In this document: one piece after another, positions 26,061 to 37,159 of the stretch
Layout: each line of letters opens with the position of its first letter
How positions within the stretch are numbered: the first letter of the stretch is position 1
Assembly: GCA_018907035.1 (NCBI GenBank)
Contig: JACCIC010000036.1
Coordinates: 2,327,501-2,391,500 of the forward strand
Source of the DNA: Sycobia sp. Sy_11
Taxonomy: Eukaryota > Arthropoda > Insecta > Hymenoptera > Epichrysomallidae
DNA length: 64,000 nucleotides
Direction of reading: 5' to 3'
Notes under the pieces: model-generated
What the model saw: only the letters and a program-made list of their open reading frames with translations
What the model was told of the DNA's origin: nothing
The model's database searches: none
Made by a program: the position numbers and the translations under genes

Positions 26061-27786
26061 CATCGATTTCCTTCTTCATTATCTCGAAGTATAATCTATA
26101 GGTATCGCGAGCGTTTTGTTGACTTTTCAAAGGCACGTATCTATCAAAAATTTTAATCATACATGTTTAAGCTCTAAAAATTTCGATTTGAAATTTTTAT
26201 TAATTTATTAATTATTTTATTAATTACTTATTATTATCTCCTCCTTATTCAAAATTGGTTTGTAAACCAACTTTATATTTATGCACATAAAACAATATAT
26301 ACATATAAAAAATAATAGTTGTAAAAATTGGAAAAATATTCCATTTTCTAACAATAATAATTTTTAATTAATTAAAAGTTTAAAAGTTATTTATCAAATT
26401 ACGACATTATAAATACTAATTTTAGATTGTACAGATTAGAAATCTGTACAATAAGTAGCACGTTATTAAAAATTTTCAAGATTAAAATTGGCGAATAAAT
26501 TGTAAGTTCAATACGTGACTATGACGATGATCCACAAGAAGAAGAATTTTAGATAATTTTTGTTATTTAGAAAAATTAACTACAATCGTGTAAACTTGTA
26601 ACTCTAGTAAAGCTACATAATTGCTTTATATTGCATACTCTTAATGTATGCTATTTTCTCTACTAGCATGTATTCATTCGGTTATTTGAAATATTATAAG
26701 GATGATAATATTTTAATAAAAATATATATAATCTGAAATATTATAGTGCTTTATACAATAAACGAGATTTTTGATACGCTAAACTTTAAAAATAGTTTTC
26801 TATGAATGGTTTCTGCGCATAAGTCTAGATATCAAAACAAATAATCTATTTTTTACCATAAAATATAGTTTATACTACTTGTTAAGTTCTAATCCGCATA
26901 ACTGAATATAAATGTACGGATCATCATAGTATATAAATATAGGCAAATACTAAAGCAATCTTCCTTTCGTTGATCCGATCCCCGCTCCCTTTTTTTTGTA
27001 CCACCTGGTGAAGAACTGCGGGTTTTCCCCAGTTAGAAATTCACGTTTCAAGTAATAGAATATACATTAATCCTATACTATTTGTAAATCGTCATTAGTC
27101 AACATCTCGCCCGCATTCAGCGTCAACGTACACCAATCTGTACACCTCACCCCCTCTTGAATTTCCTCTTCTCCTCAAATTTAGACACACCCTTCAAATT
27201 TCGTAAACCAATCATATTATTCTAACTTGTGCACGTTTGGAAATATTTCATCTAGACACGCCTATACGAACTTACTTGTTAAATTTGTAATGTTTAATTG
27301 CTCAGATTTCGACTGACTACGATCGAGTCACTAGCTTATTATATATAGAAATATCGAAAAAATCGTCTTAGTGCTTTCTCCATCACATTTTTTTTGGTTT
27401 TAATTATTTATATAGTAAATAGGACGCTTGTTAATGCAATAAGTGCTTGTATTGCTGTGATGTGGCGCGCAGATCAAAAATAAAGTCATCGAATCGTGCT
27501 AGCCGCGCTTTAGCCCACACATTACGCAACATTACTCAAAAATACCGGAAGTATATTCTTTAAAATTGTCTCTATAATCTTTGAGTTTTCGTAGCCATAT
27601 TAAAAAACCATATCTGTTTCATATTTAAACTAGCATACATACCATATAAAACAGATTAAATATAAAAAATCTGTCCATTGTTCAAAAATAGTTAAAAAAA
27701 ATGTTGACTATGTAAATTTTTTAGTAAAAAAAAGTAATATTAACATTCATTTTTATGCAAATTAAAGTATTTCTTATCAGTTTTTT
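26061..27786. other. AT-rich spacer upstream of the protease homolog
   Basis: No gene seen. A small GC-richer patch lies at about 27455-27535. This is the likely upstream regulatory region of the gene starting at 27834, but no specific element can be named. Confidence 0.45.
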
Positions 27787-27789
27787 TGA

Positions 27790-27799
27790 TATATAAATT
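27790..27799 (+). promoter_or_regulatory. TATA-like box before the protease homolog
   Basis: The string atatataaat lies about 40 bp before the ATG at 27834. That would place transcription start near 27820 with a very short leader. Such boxes are common by chance in AT-rich DNA, so this is tentative. Confidence 0.25.
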
Positions 27800-27833
27800 G
27801 AGTGTCAAAGAATTTATGATATCTATTGTCAAA

Positions 27834-27885
27834 ATGAAGTTACAATTTATTATACTCTTCTGCTCTCTAGCTACTCTACATGCAC
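27834..27885 (+). CDS. Protease homolog exon 1: signal peptide
   Basis: Encodes MKLQFIILFCSLATLHA plus one base. A charged start and a hydrophobic core end in a small residue suited to signal peptidase. The donor is C|GTAAGG. It ends in phase 1, matching exon 2. Confidence 0.8.
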
Positions 27886-30800
27886 GTAAGGTCTTTTTAT
27901 TATAATTCTTTTTAAGAATTTAATCATATATCTTTTTAATTAAGTTTAATCTTTTCGTTTATTTTATAATGCGTATATAATTCTCCTTCTTTTACAAAAG
28001 CATTTATTAAACAATTCTAGTTCAAAAATTTTCTTCCCTCTTTGTTCTTTCTTTTTATTCTTCTTTGATTTCCGAAAAAGTCTTTTTTACATATTTTCTC
28101 TACCTTTTTAATATATGCTATTAAGAAAAAAAATTCAAATACAAGTATGAGACGCTCATATTCAAATTTGTTGTCGTTTTAAAGTTAATAATAATTAATG
28201 TTAATAATGAGAATCTAAATGTGTTTAGTGACTTATTACCAACATACAACCGTTTAATTTTTTTATCTAGGATGCATGTAAAGCATAAAATATTGCAACA
28301 ATATTGTATTTTTATTTACAATAAGGAAATGTTAGTTTTTTCTATCGCACCACACGTAAACCACGTGTTTTCTTCTCTCCTGAGAGACAGTAAATTAAGC
28401 AATGCACTTCTTATATATAGATCTACATATATTTATATTTATATTTATATTTATATATAATCTACTATTTGCAGAATTTCAGGATACAAATTTGCAGTTA
28501 AAAACACAATTGCTATAAACTCCAAGACTAAGAAAAATCGATGTTCTAATTTATTTATTAATGTCATGTTGATTGTCTAAAGTAACTTTCTCATTAATTT
28601 ATTTATGCTTATTGCGTATCCTTATTTTGAATTCAAATCATTCAAATATCTTATCCTGATAAATCTCAAACAATTAAGATTTCAGTATTTTTTAAGTACA
28701 ATATAATTTCCATCAGAGTCGAAGAATTGGTAGTAGATTGTAAAATTTTTTAATGGACAGTTAATGGTGGTTATCATAGCGTACGATTCAAGAGAGTAAA
28801 TATTTGTTTTTTTTTATTTCTTCAGATCATAATAACGTCTTCTGAGGTTTTTGTATGGAGTTGCGACGTTCCGTCGCTGATATTGCTATAAAGCTTACCA
28901 TAGCGATATACATAAAAATGGCGTTCGAAGCCATGTTAGTATTATGTAGTCAAGCGGCCAATTGAACCCCCAATATATGCTTCATGTTGCTGAAACTCCA
29001 TCTTTTATTTCCCCTTAGATGCTATAATTTTTTACGACACCATAATTCAACGAATAATAACGAAGCTCAAACTTTGTGCACGCATGATGGACATAGTGTA
29101 GGTTTTTTATGTGTCAAGAGATAGCCGAAATAAAATAAATACAGTGTAATATTTTATTTAATTTCATTATTTTCAAACCACGTACTTAAACTGTAATTGT
29201 AAGTATACCAAATACTTCAAATTATATACATAAAGTAATTGACCCAAATAACTTTTTAAATCTGAAACAATACATAGTACTTTTAATTATATATAATGAA
29301 TAAATGGCTCTAAAACTCAAAAATATTATTACACCATTAAGCTTAAATACATTAAAATAAATTAGCTTATATGAATATCAAACCGATGTCATATATACTA
29401 TACAATATTCTAATAATATTATAATAATGTATAACAATCATTACAATATTGTTTGTATGAACTTGATTAACAAGAAAAATTATTCCATTATCTATATAAG
29501 CAATAATATCAAAATGTAAGTATAATTTCTTGCGCTATAATCTTTACAGATAAATCTCAAAAATCCAACTCAAAAATCTACATTTCGAAATGCATAAGGT
29601 CTATTATATTTAACTCTTGAGAATAAATCAAATTCTTAAAAATGTTGTATCATTATAAACGATATTCTACAAATAATTTTATTGGCATTAATTTGAATGA
29701 ATGACGCATCTATCTCACTCATTCAATTCTTTTATTAATTTCTTAACCTCTTCTTTATGTACCTCACTCTTAATTTAACGTTGCGTTCTACATTTTCTCA
29801 CATTTATTTTGTCACCCTTCTGGCTTACTCTTTTATCTTATTAATTATTCTTAAATGAAATAATGTCATAAATAGATGATGTTAAATAAATAAAAACACT
29901 ATATTAAACATATATTACTACGCTCAAAAGCTATTGAAAAAATTGCACAGGCTCACAAACAAATATATTTTTGTACCTTTATTGTTATAGTTTTAGAGTT
30001 TCCGCATTGTTTTGAATTCAAAGGGAAAAAATAAAAGTTTCATCTACAAAAAATACACGGAACTTGAAAAATCTATAATGAATCCAAATTGTTCGTAGTT
30101 TTTTCTTTTTTGTCTTTCGCTTTTATTTAATAAAAATTCTTAAATTTGACTCCGAATTCTGAAGGATGAGATATTTTAGCGTAAAAAAGATCGTATCAAC
30201 CTAGATCTTAAAATGCATAGAGTTAAATTACTCTCAATTGAAGGTATTTCAAAAGTTTTTAGGTTAGCTACGACAGGCCTTAGTGACAAGTAAATCATTA
30301 TTGTTGATTAGTTCGCTTTTTTGACGATCAACAATATGCTTCCGATTATCACAATTGATCGGTATAATTTCTGAAAATAATGTTTCCAATTTTTTTTTAC
30401 AAATGACGATTGATTTTACCTCATTACCTCAAAGTATCCATTTTAGTTATTGATGCAATATTTCCTATTGATATAGGTTTGGTAAAGCGAATCATCGGTG
30501 GTCGCAATGTTGAGCATGGTTCCTTTCCGAATGTGGTAAGAGTGCATGGTTTGAAAATTACGGACATGACAGTAGACTTTGTGATCTGCACTGGTGTTCT
30601 CTATAATGAAAGATGGGTTACAGTTGACGGAGACTGTGTTTTCGGAATACGTTTTAGAGAAATGCTACCGTACATAAGAGTATTGGCAGGCCAATGGAAT
30701 CACACTGAGACGGAAGAGTCTATGCAGCGGCGGGGTGTTGTTGTTGCTCGTGTGTACAAAGACTCCGATAACACTGAGTAAGTCATTACACATTCAGATT

Positions 30801-31709
30801 TTTTATTATTAATTTTTTATGTTATTTTTAAACGATTGAGATACATTTTACTTGATGTACTTTTGTGAAAATTCAATGTGTTGAAAAAAAAATTATGTAA
30901 AGTAAATGTTATCGATTCCAACTTCGCCGAAAAAAAACTTGAAGAAAAATACCATTATTTATATTGCATTGTAGATAACTCTTTGTATTTGGCGTATTTC
31001 TTATAATTATACATATATTGTATTTTATATACTTATATGAACTTTTAATGTCCTTATATTTGCCAATGAATACTAAACATAACTTCCAATGACAGAATTT
31101 GACTTACAATCATCCAACTATTAATGACTGTTCCGTTGCTATTAGATTTTGTGAATAAAGTTATTCTGATACATCAATAAGCTATTTAAGTTTCTGGATT
31201 AGTCCCATTTAAAAAATGATGCAATAGTATTCGGAACTGCGCGTATAGTATTCAATTTTTTGCATTACTTTGAAATGCTTAAGTTCATTCATGTGTATCA
31301 CAAGATGAATATTTAGATTTGCCCTTAACATTGACTCCTAACACCAAAAATTAGATTAATTAAAGTTTTGTAACAATCCCCTAAATGTATTTTACTATTT
31401 AATATATGAAATAACAGTAGGTAACGATTAAGTTTTTAAACAATTTTCAGTGATACCGTTACATAATATTTATACCCAATATTTATTAATGTGTATATAA
31501 GCAGTAGACAAAAGCACAATTAAAGTATACCCAACATTGATTGTAATTTTTACGGTTGAAAGAATTGTATATTTATATTTGAAAAAATTACGCTGTAAAT
31601 TAAAAACAAATTATGTTATGTCCTTAATACTGGGAGATTTCTTGATATTTATTATGACCTTTAATTCACAATTCTACCATTATTTTGAAACAGGTATTTG
31701 AATGAACTT

Positions 31710-31765
<56 letters not shown>

Positions 31766-34700
31766 TTTAAACTATATGTTGATACTATTGCATATTATAA
31801 TGCACAAGATGATTTTTTATAAGATATTGAAAATAGTAATGTACATTAATTGTCTAAAACTTTTCAGATTTGGTAATTCTATTGATTTAGGCTTACTTAA
31901 AGTACGTGATCCATTTATAATGGGTCCTTACGTAGCAGCGTTTGAATTTTCAAGAAATTCTGAGTACCCTTCAGGACGTGTAATAATAGTTGGTTGGGGA
32001 TCTGCATCAGTTCAGCAAGCTCAAAGGCGACAATTGCCAGATGTTGCACAGATCATAGAAGAAAATGTGTTATCGCAAAGTCAATGCAAAGAAGCTCTAG
32101 AAGCAATGCGTAGACGGAGATATATCTTTACGAATACTGATTTTAACGCATTTAATTTCTGTACAGGAACATATACAGAACTAGTAAGGGGTGGGGCTTA
32201 TGTAAGTATATATTATTTCATAAATTATGCTATAGTTCAAAAATTTTAATTCTATATACACAGCAATGAAACATTATTCGTATATGCTCCCATGACATTC
32301 GCACGATTCAGCTGATTTGGTTCTTATTGTAAGTTTATTCAACAATTGTAAATACACCCTACGCATTTCCGATGAGCATTCCCTTGAAAAAACTGAAAGA
32401 TCGATAAAAAGAGTACATGTATTTCGACACAATATGTCCGTCCCCGTATACAAAACTTATTTCTGTTTGCTTGGGCCGACACGGACCAAGAACTGTTATG
32501 CATGTTACTTTTTCTAGGACGGCTAGTCATGCGTTATTGCGTACTTTCATTCCACTCATGCCAGTCTTTCTTTCTTCTCAATATTACATATTCATTCAAT
32601 CTTCCAATAATTAATCAGTTCATTGGTCCAAGCCAATATTTATACACGATTATTGATCAACTGTGAGATATCTACGTTCATAATCGGAAGTCTAATAACG
32701 TTCCATGAAATGACCATTCATAAATTTTAATCGAGCTCTAGTTAAATGTTCAACAAATAGTCATACACCAAAAATATTTACTTCCATCATCTTAAACCGA
32801 ATCACGGTATCTACAATCGAACGAGATTACCCTCTTCATCGTGTAAAATTACCCATGTCACCATGCTTCTTCTACATCCATCGACCTATATACGGAAGGA
32901 GCTACTTTGTCTACCACTCCCTTTTGTTCATTATCCAACGCATTATCTGAAATTTTTTTCGACCTTCTCCCGCAACGTCTTCTCTTCCGATGATCTGGGT
33001 TCGATCATAAATTCTCTCAAGTCGTCAGTAGATCAATAGAAATTACTCCTGGGATCACGAAAACTGCATCGTATGAACGATTCAATATACAAATTCGATT
33101 TTCAATACGACCATACAATAAATATCTTTAATATCATTTGAATGTCGTTTTAACATTTATCGCAACAACTATAACCTCTGATTCATACTACAGGATCGAA
33201 GAGGAAGCACTCATACCTAGTTTACGTACCTTGTGCTCAGAGTTATTCGACTTGACCATCAAAATATCTAAAAATATTTTCTCATGTGTGACAATATTAT
33301 TATCATCTTCATATAAGTAAAAACACTAAAATATTTAACCTTGCTTTTGTTTTTACTTCTGTGAATTTTTATTTTTGTAACCATTTCTTCTGATCTTTTA
33401 ATTAAGTTCGAACAAAAAATTTGTATACGATCATCTAATGTTAAATTAGAAGAATGAACTGTAATATTTTATTATTTAAAAGAAAATATAAAGAGAAGTA
33501 TTACTGATATGCTCATATACTTTATGTTTTACACTAAAAATAATATAGAAATATTTATATGCAATAAATGAACGAAATAAAAATTACGGAAAAAATATAA
33601 CCATAATAATCGTTGAATGCTGACCTTTCGCTATCGCGGTGAAAACCGTCTGATACTATCCCTGCAAAGCCCTCTGACAGACGTTCCGTAAAGACTACAT
33701 TTTTTACTCACCTATGCTTGAAGAACGCTCAAACTATGCTACTCTTCTATATGACATATTTTTGACAGCTTAGTAAATAGTGCCATTTCTATCGTTCTAT
33801 CGGGACCACGAGGCCCAACTTTAGAAGCTGTGAATTTCTGTTTTACCATTTGCATAAGACGCATTACTGTCCTTTCCTTTTCTAGGAAAGGCTTATCATT
33901 TTTTTAAATGTACGACTTCTAGAAGATACAAGTAAATTTTATAGAGGTGATATAAACATTTTAGAGTTTTAAAATTGAAAAAACCCACTATCGTTCGAAT
34001 ATTAAGATTAAACTTGTTTTAGGTATTTAGTTGTGAGTAAAAAAAATCTATAAAAAAAGTCGAAAATTTTTCGGTATTTTAAAATGCTTCCAATTTTTAA
34101 TTTTATTTTACTTCTACTATCCGTCTTTTCTTCATTACCATTCGATGTCATATTTTATTAAATTTATATAGTAGTCTAGTCAATAATTTGCTGCAAATTT
34201 AACTACTATTAAGACAGAATATTTGTAATATTATCAACTTTAAGATAGAAATGTCGAAATTTGCTCAAAAAATATTAGTGCTAAAAAAATATCAGGTATG
34301 TGAATAAGTCTTTCCCGTTTTTTTTCAAATTTTGAGCCTTTATTATGAAAAAATGGTTACAAATGAATTATTGAAAGTATTGGCCATCGCTAGCTACAAC
34401 TTTTTCCCATCTTTCTGGCAACATACGAATCCCGTTGCGAAAAATTTCGACCGGTTTGGCCTCTATCCAGTCATCCACCCATTTTTTGGCTTCCTCGTAG
34501 GAATGGAAGTGCTGGTCAGCCAGGCCATGTGTCATCGATCTGAAGAGATGGTAATCAGACGAAGCAACGTCTGGACTATACGGCGGGTGGGGTAGGACTT
34601 CCCATTTGAGCGTTTCTAAGTATGTTTTCACCGGCGGTGCAACATGTGGGCGAGCATTGTCATGTTGCAAAATAACTTTGTCGTGCCTGTCGGAGTATTG

Positions 34701-36654
34701 TGGCCGTTTTTCTCGCAGTGCGCGGCTCAAACGCATCAATTGTCGTCGATAGACCTCGCCTGTGATCCTTTCATTCGGTTTCAGAAGCTCATAGTAAACC
34801 ACACCTAGCTGGTCCCACCATATACAGAGCATGAGCTTGGCGCCATGAATATTTGGCTTGGCCGTCGATGATGATGCATGGCCGGGTAGTCCCCATGATT
34901 TTCTTCGCTTCGGATTATCGTAACGTATCCACTTTTCATCGCCAGTCACGATACGATGCAGAAAACCCTTTCTTTTCTGTCGCTGAAGCAGCTGTTCGCA
35001 AGTGAAAAAACGCCGTTCGACGTCTCTCAGCTTCAGTTCGTACGGCACCCAATTTCCTTGCTTTTGGATCATTCCCATGGCTTTCAAACGCTTGGAAATG
35101 GTTGTTCGGTCAACTCCCAATGCTTCAGCAAGTTCTTCTTGCGTTTGACAAGAATATTCATCAAGCAAAGTCGCCAATTCTCGATCTTCAAAGATTTGCG
35201 GCCGCCCGGAACGCTCCTTGTCTTCCACGTCGAAATCACCGCTTTTGAAGCGTCGAAACCATCCGCGAACACTTGAATCATCGACACAACCTTCTCCATA
35301 AGCCTCCTGAAGCAATCGATGCGTCTCGGCAGCAGATTTCTTCAAATTGAACCAATAAAGTGAAACTTCCCGCAAATGACGTCGACTCGGCTCAAATTTC
35401 GACATTTTCACGATATCAAAAATTTATGATGCGAAAAAATTTTAACTAATGTGTTAGTATGGAATTGTTGACATATGAATAAGCTTTGATTATGACATAT
35501 GCAACCATTGAATACTCGCACAGTATTGGTGGCGCCATCTCTTACAAAAAACGGGAAAGACTTATTCACACTCCTAATATGTTAACAAATTATTTTTCTA
35601 ATTACAAAAATTTCCATTTGTTTTCTGTTGTCTATCATTTGAAATTTCGAAAAAAGTAGAATTTTATTATAAACTCTTGTCTATTTGACACACATGTGAA
35701 ATTAGATTTCAAAGTTAAACGAATCGGTGAGAAATTTCTTGCGTTTAGGTATCTCTTTTCAGAACATATAAAATTCCATTACTTGGTATTTAGAGAAAAT
35801 ATGTATTACTTGTGAAATAATGCAACTATGTACAATCAGTCAAGTAAGAGTGTGGTTGACTTTACTGACAGGTAATGAAAGATTTCGCTCTAATTCCTTC
35901 GCGAGCCGATAGAGGCAGCCGAAAGGGCAAAAAATGACGAAGAAAGAATAGCGAATCTGTGTTCTAATCGAATAGCTCGAATCCTGCTTTAACACTGCGG
36001 CAAAGACAAGAAAATTTAATGGCAAAAGCTTTAGATATATCCTACGAAACTCTCCCAACCCATCTTCGTACCCATGGCCTGAAATGGTGTAAAACAATGA
36101 AGAAGTCTCTGTTGACTGAAAAACATGTGACAAAGCGACTCGCTCGGGCGCATAAGAATATTGATAGAGATTTTGAAAATGTCTTTTTTACTGATGAATG
36201 TTCTATATGGGCACATTGTGTTCTCACGCAAGCCTGATCAACTTCTAACAATAGGTTTGTTCAGTGGACCGAAAAACATGCCGAGAAAATGATAAAAATC
36301 TATAAAAAGTCTTTACTGCAAGCTACTAAACGATGGTTCATCAGAAAAAATGAAGATTGGATTCTGCAGGAGGACAACGATCCTAATCACCACAGCAATT
36401 GTACTAAGTGAAAGAATCAATCTGGCATCGTTACATTGGATTGGCCGTCGCAGCACCCGATGCAAACCATATTAAAAATATATGGGCATGTATTAAACAA
36501 AAGCTTCGTGAAAGATTTCGGATCTGGAGATCGTTACCACTAGAATACGCCGTCAAATTAGTAGAAAGCATGCCTCGGGGATGCCAGGCAATTATCGACG
36601 CCGGCGACGACTGAACACATTATTGGCCGAATTGTATCATCATTTGTAATGTGT

Positions 36655-36707
<53 letters not shown>

Positions 36708-36991
36708 GAAAGTTTAATCAAATAAATTTTTTTATAAATTAACACGACTACACTCATACTTGACAGACTGTAGAACTTAAAAAACGTTGAATATAAATAC
36801 AGTAAATATATATTTATTTTGCATAGGGGGATCGTGGTTCTCCAGTGATGGAAGAATGCGCACCAGGTCAGTACAAAGTTATTGGGATTCATTCCACAGG
36901 CAATCCTAACCTTAATCTGGGAGTACACACTCTAATTGGACCCTTTGTTCATTGGATTGAAACGGAAATTGCTGCTTTTCCTGATCCATAA
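27834..36991 (+). CDS. Secreted S1-family serine protease homolog (non-catalytic), four exons
   Basis: Four exons, 27834-27885, 30477-30777, 31868-32201 and 36827-36991, join in phase (1, 2, 0) to 852 nt: 283 residues plus TAA, the usual size for a trypsin fold without a clip domain. Residues 1-17 form a signal peptide. KR|IIGG at 21-26 is the zymogen activation site. C55 and C71 fit the first disulfide. The triad His is D70 (WVTVDGDC instead of WVLTAAHC), the triad Asp is kept (D124 in SIDLGLLKV), GWGS lies at 160-163, and the catalytic Ser is R232 (GDRGSP instead of GDSGGP). The Cys just before that motif and its usual partner are both absent, as is the S1-pocket Asp (G226). All introns are GT-AG. 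It is predicted to be catalytically dead. Insect relatives of this type act as cofactors or binding proteins in proteolytic cascades; that role here is inference. No stop or frameshift is seen, so I do not call it a pseudogene. Confidence 0.88.
27886..30476 (+). other. Intron 1 of the protease homolog
   Basis: A 2.6-kb AT-rich intron. A GC-richer patch at about 28830-29070 includes gagttgcgacgttccgtcgc and may be an unclassified repeat. No further exon with a domain match was found. The acceptor is tattgatatag. Confidence 0.75.
30477..30777 (+). CDS. Protease homolog exon 2: activation site and first half of the barrel
   Basis: Starts with the rest of an Arg codon, then LVKRIIGGRN. It carries the first Cys pair (C55, C71) and the position of the catalytic His, here Asp. 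An N-H-T glycosylation sequon (N92) follows LAGQW. The donor is GA|GTAAGT and it ends in phase 2. Confidence 0.9.
31712..31761. repeat. (TA)n microsatellite in intron 2
   Basis: Pure TA tract about 105 bp before the exon 3 acceptor (intron 2 spans 30778-31867). Confidence 0.95.
31868..32201 (+). CDS. Protease homolog exon 3: triad Asp and core
   Basis: The acceptor aaaacttttcag is good. The exon encodes FGNSIDLGLLKV with the conserved Asp, VIIVGWGSAS, and Cys 191 and 216 matching a conserved disulfide. It ends RGGAY before GTAAGT, exactly one residue before the active-site Ser block on exon 4. That is a common S1-gene boundary. Confidence 0.9.
34292..34323 (+). repeat. Mariner terminal inverted repeat, window-left end
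   Basis: Begins TCAGGTATGTGAATAAGT. It pairs with 35546-35577 over 32 bp, with mismatches at positions 2, 6 and 7. Confidence 0.92.
34368..35405 (-). CDS. Mariner transposase, intact
   Basis: Encodes 345 residues from the ATG at 35405 (MSKFEPSRRH); a GTG six bases upstream is in frame but less likely. The length equals Mos1 transposase. An N-terminal helix-turn-helix pair (about 1-110) includes WFRRFKSGDFDVEDKERSG. A linker with WVPYEL, where WVPHEL is typical, leads to the DD34D catalytic core: TGDEKW, QHDNARPH and SSDYHLF, with exactly 34 residues between the second and third Asp. YSPDVASSD replaces the usual YSPDLAPSD. The C-terminus ends LPERWEKVVASDGQYF, as in mauritiana-subfamily proteins. 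No stop or frameshift is present. The enzyme cuts and pastes the element at TA sites. Whether this copy is active cannot be judged from sequence alone. Confidence 0.95.
   Translation of the reverse strand: MSKFEPSRRHLREVSLYWFNLKKSAAETHRLLQEAYGEGCVDDSSVRGWFRRFKSGDFDVEDKERSGRPQIFEDRELATLLDEYSCQTQEELAEALGVDRTTISKRLKAMGMIQKQGNWVPYELKLRDVERRFFTCEQLLQRQKRKGFLHRIVTGDEKWIRYDNPKRRKSWGLPGHASSSTAKPNIHGAKLMLCIWWDQLGVVYYELLKPNERITGEVYRRQLMRLSRALREKRPQYSDRHDKVILQHDNARPHVAPPVKTYLETLKWEVLPHPPYSPDVASSDYHLFRSMTHGLADQHFHSYEEAKKWVDDWIEAKPVEIFRNGIRMLPERWEKVVASDGQYFQ
35546..35577 (-). repeat. Mariner terminal inverted repeat, window-right end
   Basis: Reads TTAGGAGTGTGAATAAGT from the outer edge inward on the minus strand. 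It is the 5' end relative to the transposase. Confidence 0.92.
36019..36614 (+). pseudogene. Tc1-like transposase remnant
   Basis: Recognisable pieces, in order, are a DNA-binding/linker segment (SYETLPTHLRTHGLKW), FFTDECSIW with the first catalytic Asp, then LQEDNDPNH with the second. After a one-base frameshift near 36458 come LDWPSQHP in one frame and DANHIKNIWACIKQKL in the next. The usual block is PDxNPIENLW. Here the catalytic Glu is Lys, so the enzyme would be dead even without the frameshifts and stops. The N-terminal helix-turn-helix is poorly preserved. Confidence 0.85.
36659..36704. repeat. (TA)n microsatellite inside the Tc1-like element
   Basis: Pure TA tract between the transposase remnant and the right inverted repeat. 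Confidence 0.95.
36827..36991 (+). CDS. Protease homolog exon 4: altered active-site Ser block and C-terminus
   Basis: The acceptor is ttatttattttgcatag. The exon opens with GDRGSPVMEE in place of GDSGGP, then VIGIHSTGN, LGVHTLIGPFVHWI and a TAA at 36989. The final helix (FVHWIETEIA) matches the normal S1 C-terminus. No AATAAA lies close downstream, so the polyadenylation site is uncertain. Confidence 0.92.
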   Translation, partial: GDRGSPVMEECAPGQYKVIGIHSTGNPNLNLGVHTLIGPFVHWIETEIAAFPDP

Positions 36992-37159
36992 TATACTTCT
37001 TATTTATTAATCTTACCGACTTATATATAATCATTTGTTTTTATAAATTCAATATAGATTAAATTCAAAATGTGTTTACGACTTTCAAAAAGCAGAAAAA
37101 TTAATTTTGTTGAAGTGTTTAGGCACATTTAGAAGACGGGAAAAGTGCCTTTTTTTATG

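Larger units (their letters stand above)
34292..35577 (-). mobile_element. Full-length mauritiana-type mariner element
   Basis: The element is 1286 bp, the standard length for this group (Mos1 has the same length). It is bounded by TA target dinucleotides at 34290-34291 and 35578-35579. Imperfect 32-bp inverted repeats share tgtgaataagtctttcccg and differ at three positions near the outer edge. The transposase is on the minus strand, opposite to the host gene. Both ends and the open frame are preserved, so it is a recent or conserved insertion and possibly autonomous. Confidence 0.95.
35833..36770 (+). mobile_element. Decayed Tc1-like DNA transposon
   Basis: A 938-bp element bounded by TA dinucleotides (35831-35832 and 36771-36772). 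Its inverted repeats of about 26 bp have five mismatches; from the edge inward both share GTCAAGTA then GAGTGT. Inside are a degenerate transposase (36019-36614) and a (TA)n tract at 36659-36704 that has probably expanded since insertion. At 938 bp it is shorter than a typical 1.3-1.6 kb Tc1 relative, consistent with loss of the N-terminal coding part. Confidence 0.85.
32202..36826 (+). other. Intron 3 of the protease homolog, invaded by two transposons
   Basis: A 4.6-kb intron. About 2.2 kb is accounted for by a mariner (34292-35577) and a Tc1-like element (35833-36770). The rest (32202-34289) is AT-rich with no coding exon I can support. Only 54 bp of host sequence (36773-36826) lie between the Tc1-like target duplication and exon 4. 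Confidence 0.8.

Noticed and set aside
31698..31867. Extension of protease exon 3 upstream through the (TA)n tract
   Set aside because: The frame is open but encodes Ile-Tyr repeats. The ttttcag acceptor at 31867 restores phase with exon 2 and gives a normal S1 sequence.
34332..35299. + strand and off-frame open frames over the mariner
   Set aside because: They are shadows of the intact minus-strand transposase.
35840..36251. Minus-strand frames over the Tc1-like element
   Set aside because: Antisense shadows of the transposase remnant, whose DDE motifs read on the + strand.
27834..36991. Reading the protease gene as a pseudogene because of the missing triad
   Set aside because: All splice sites, phases and the full-length frame are intact. 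Loss of triad residues is a known feature of expressed serine protease homologs.
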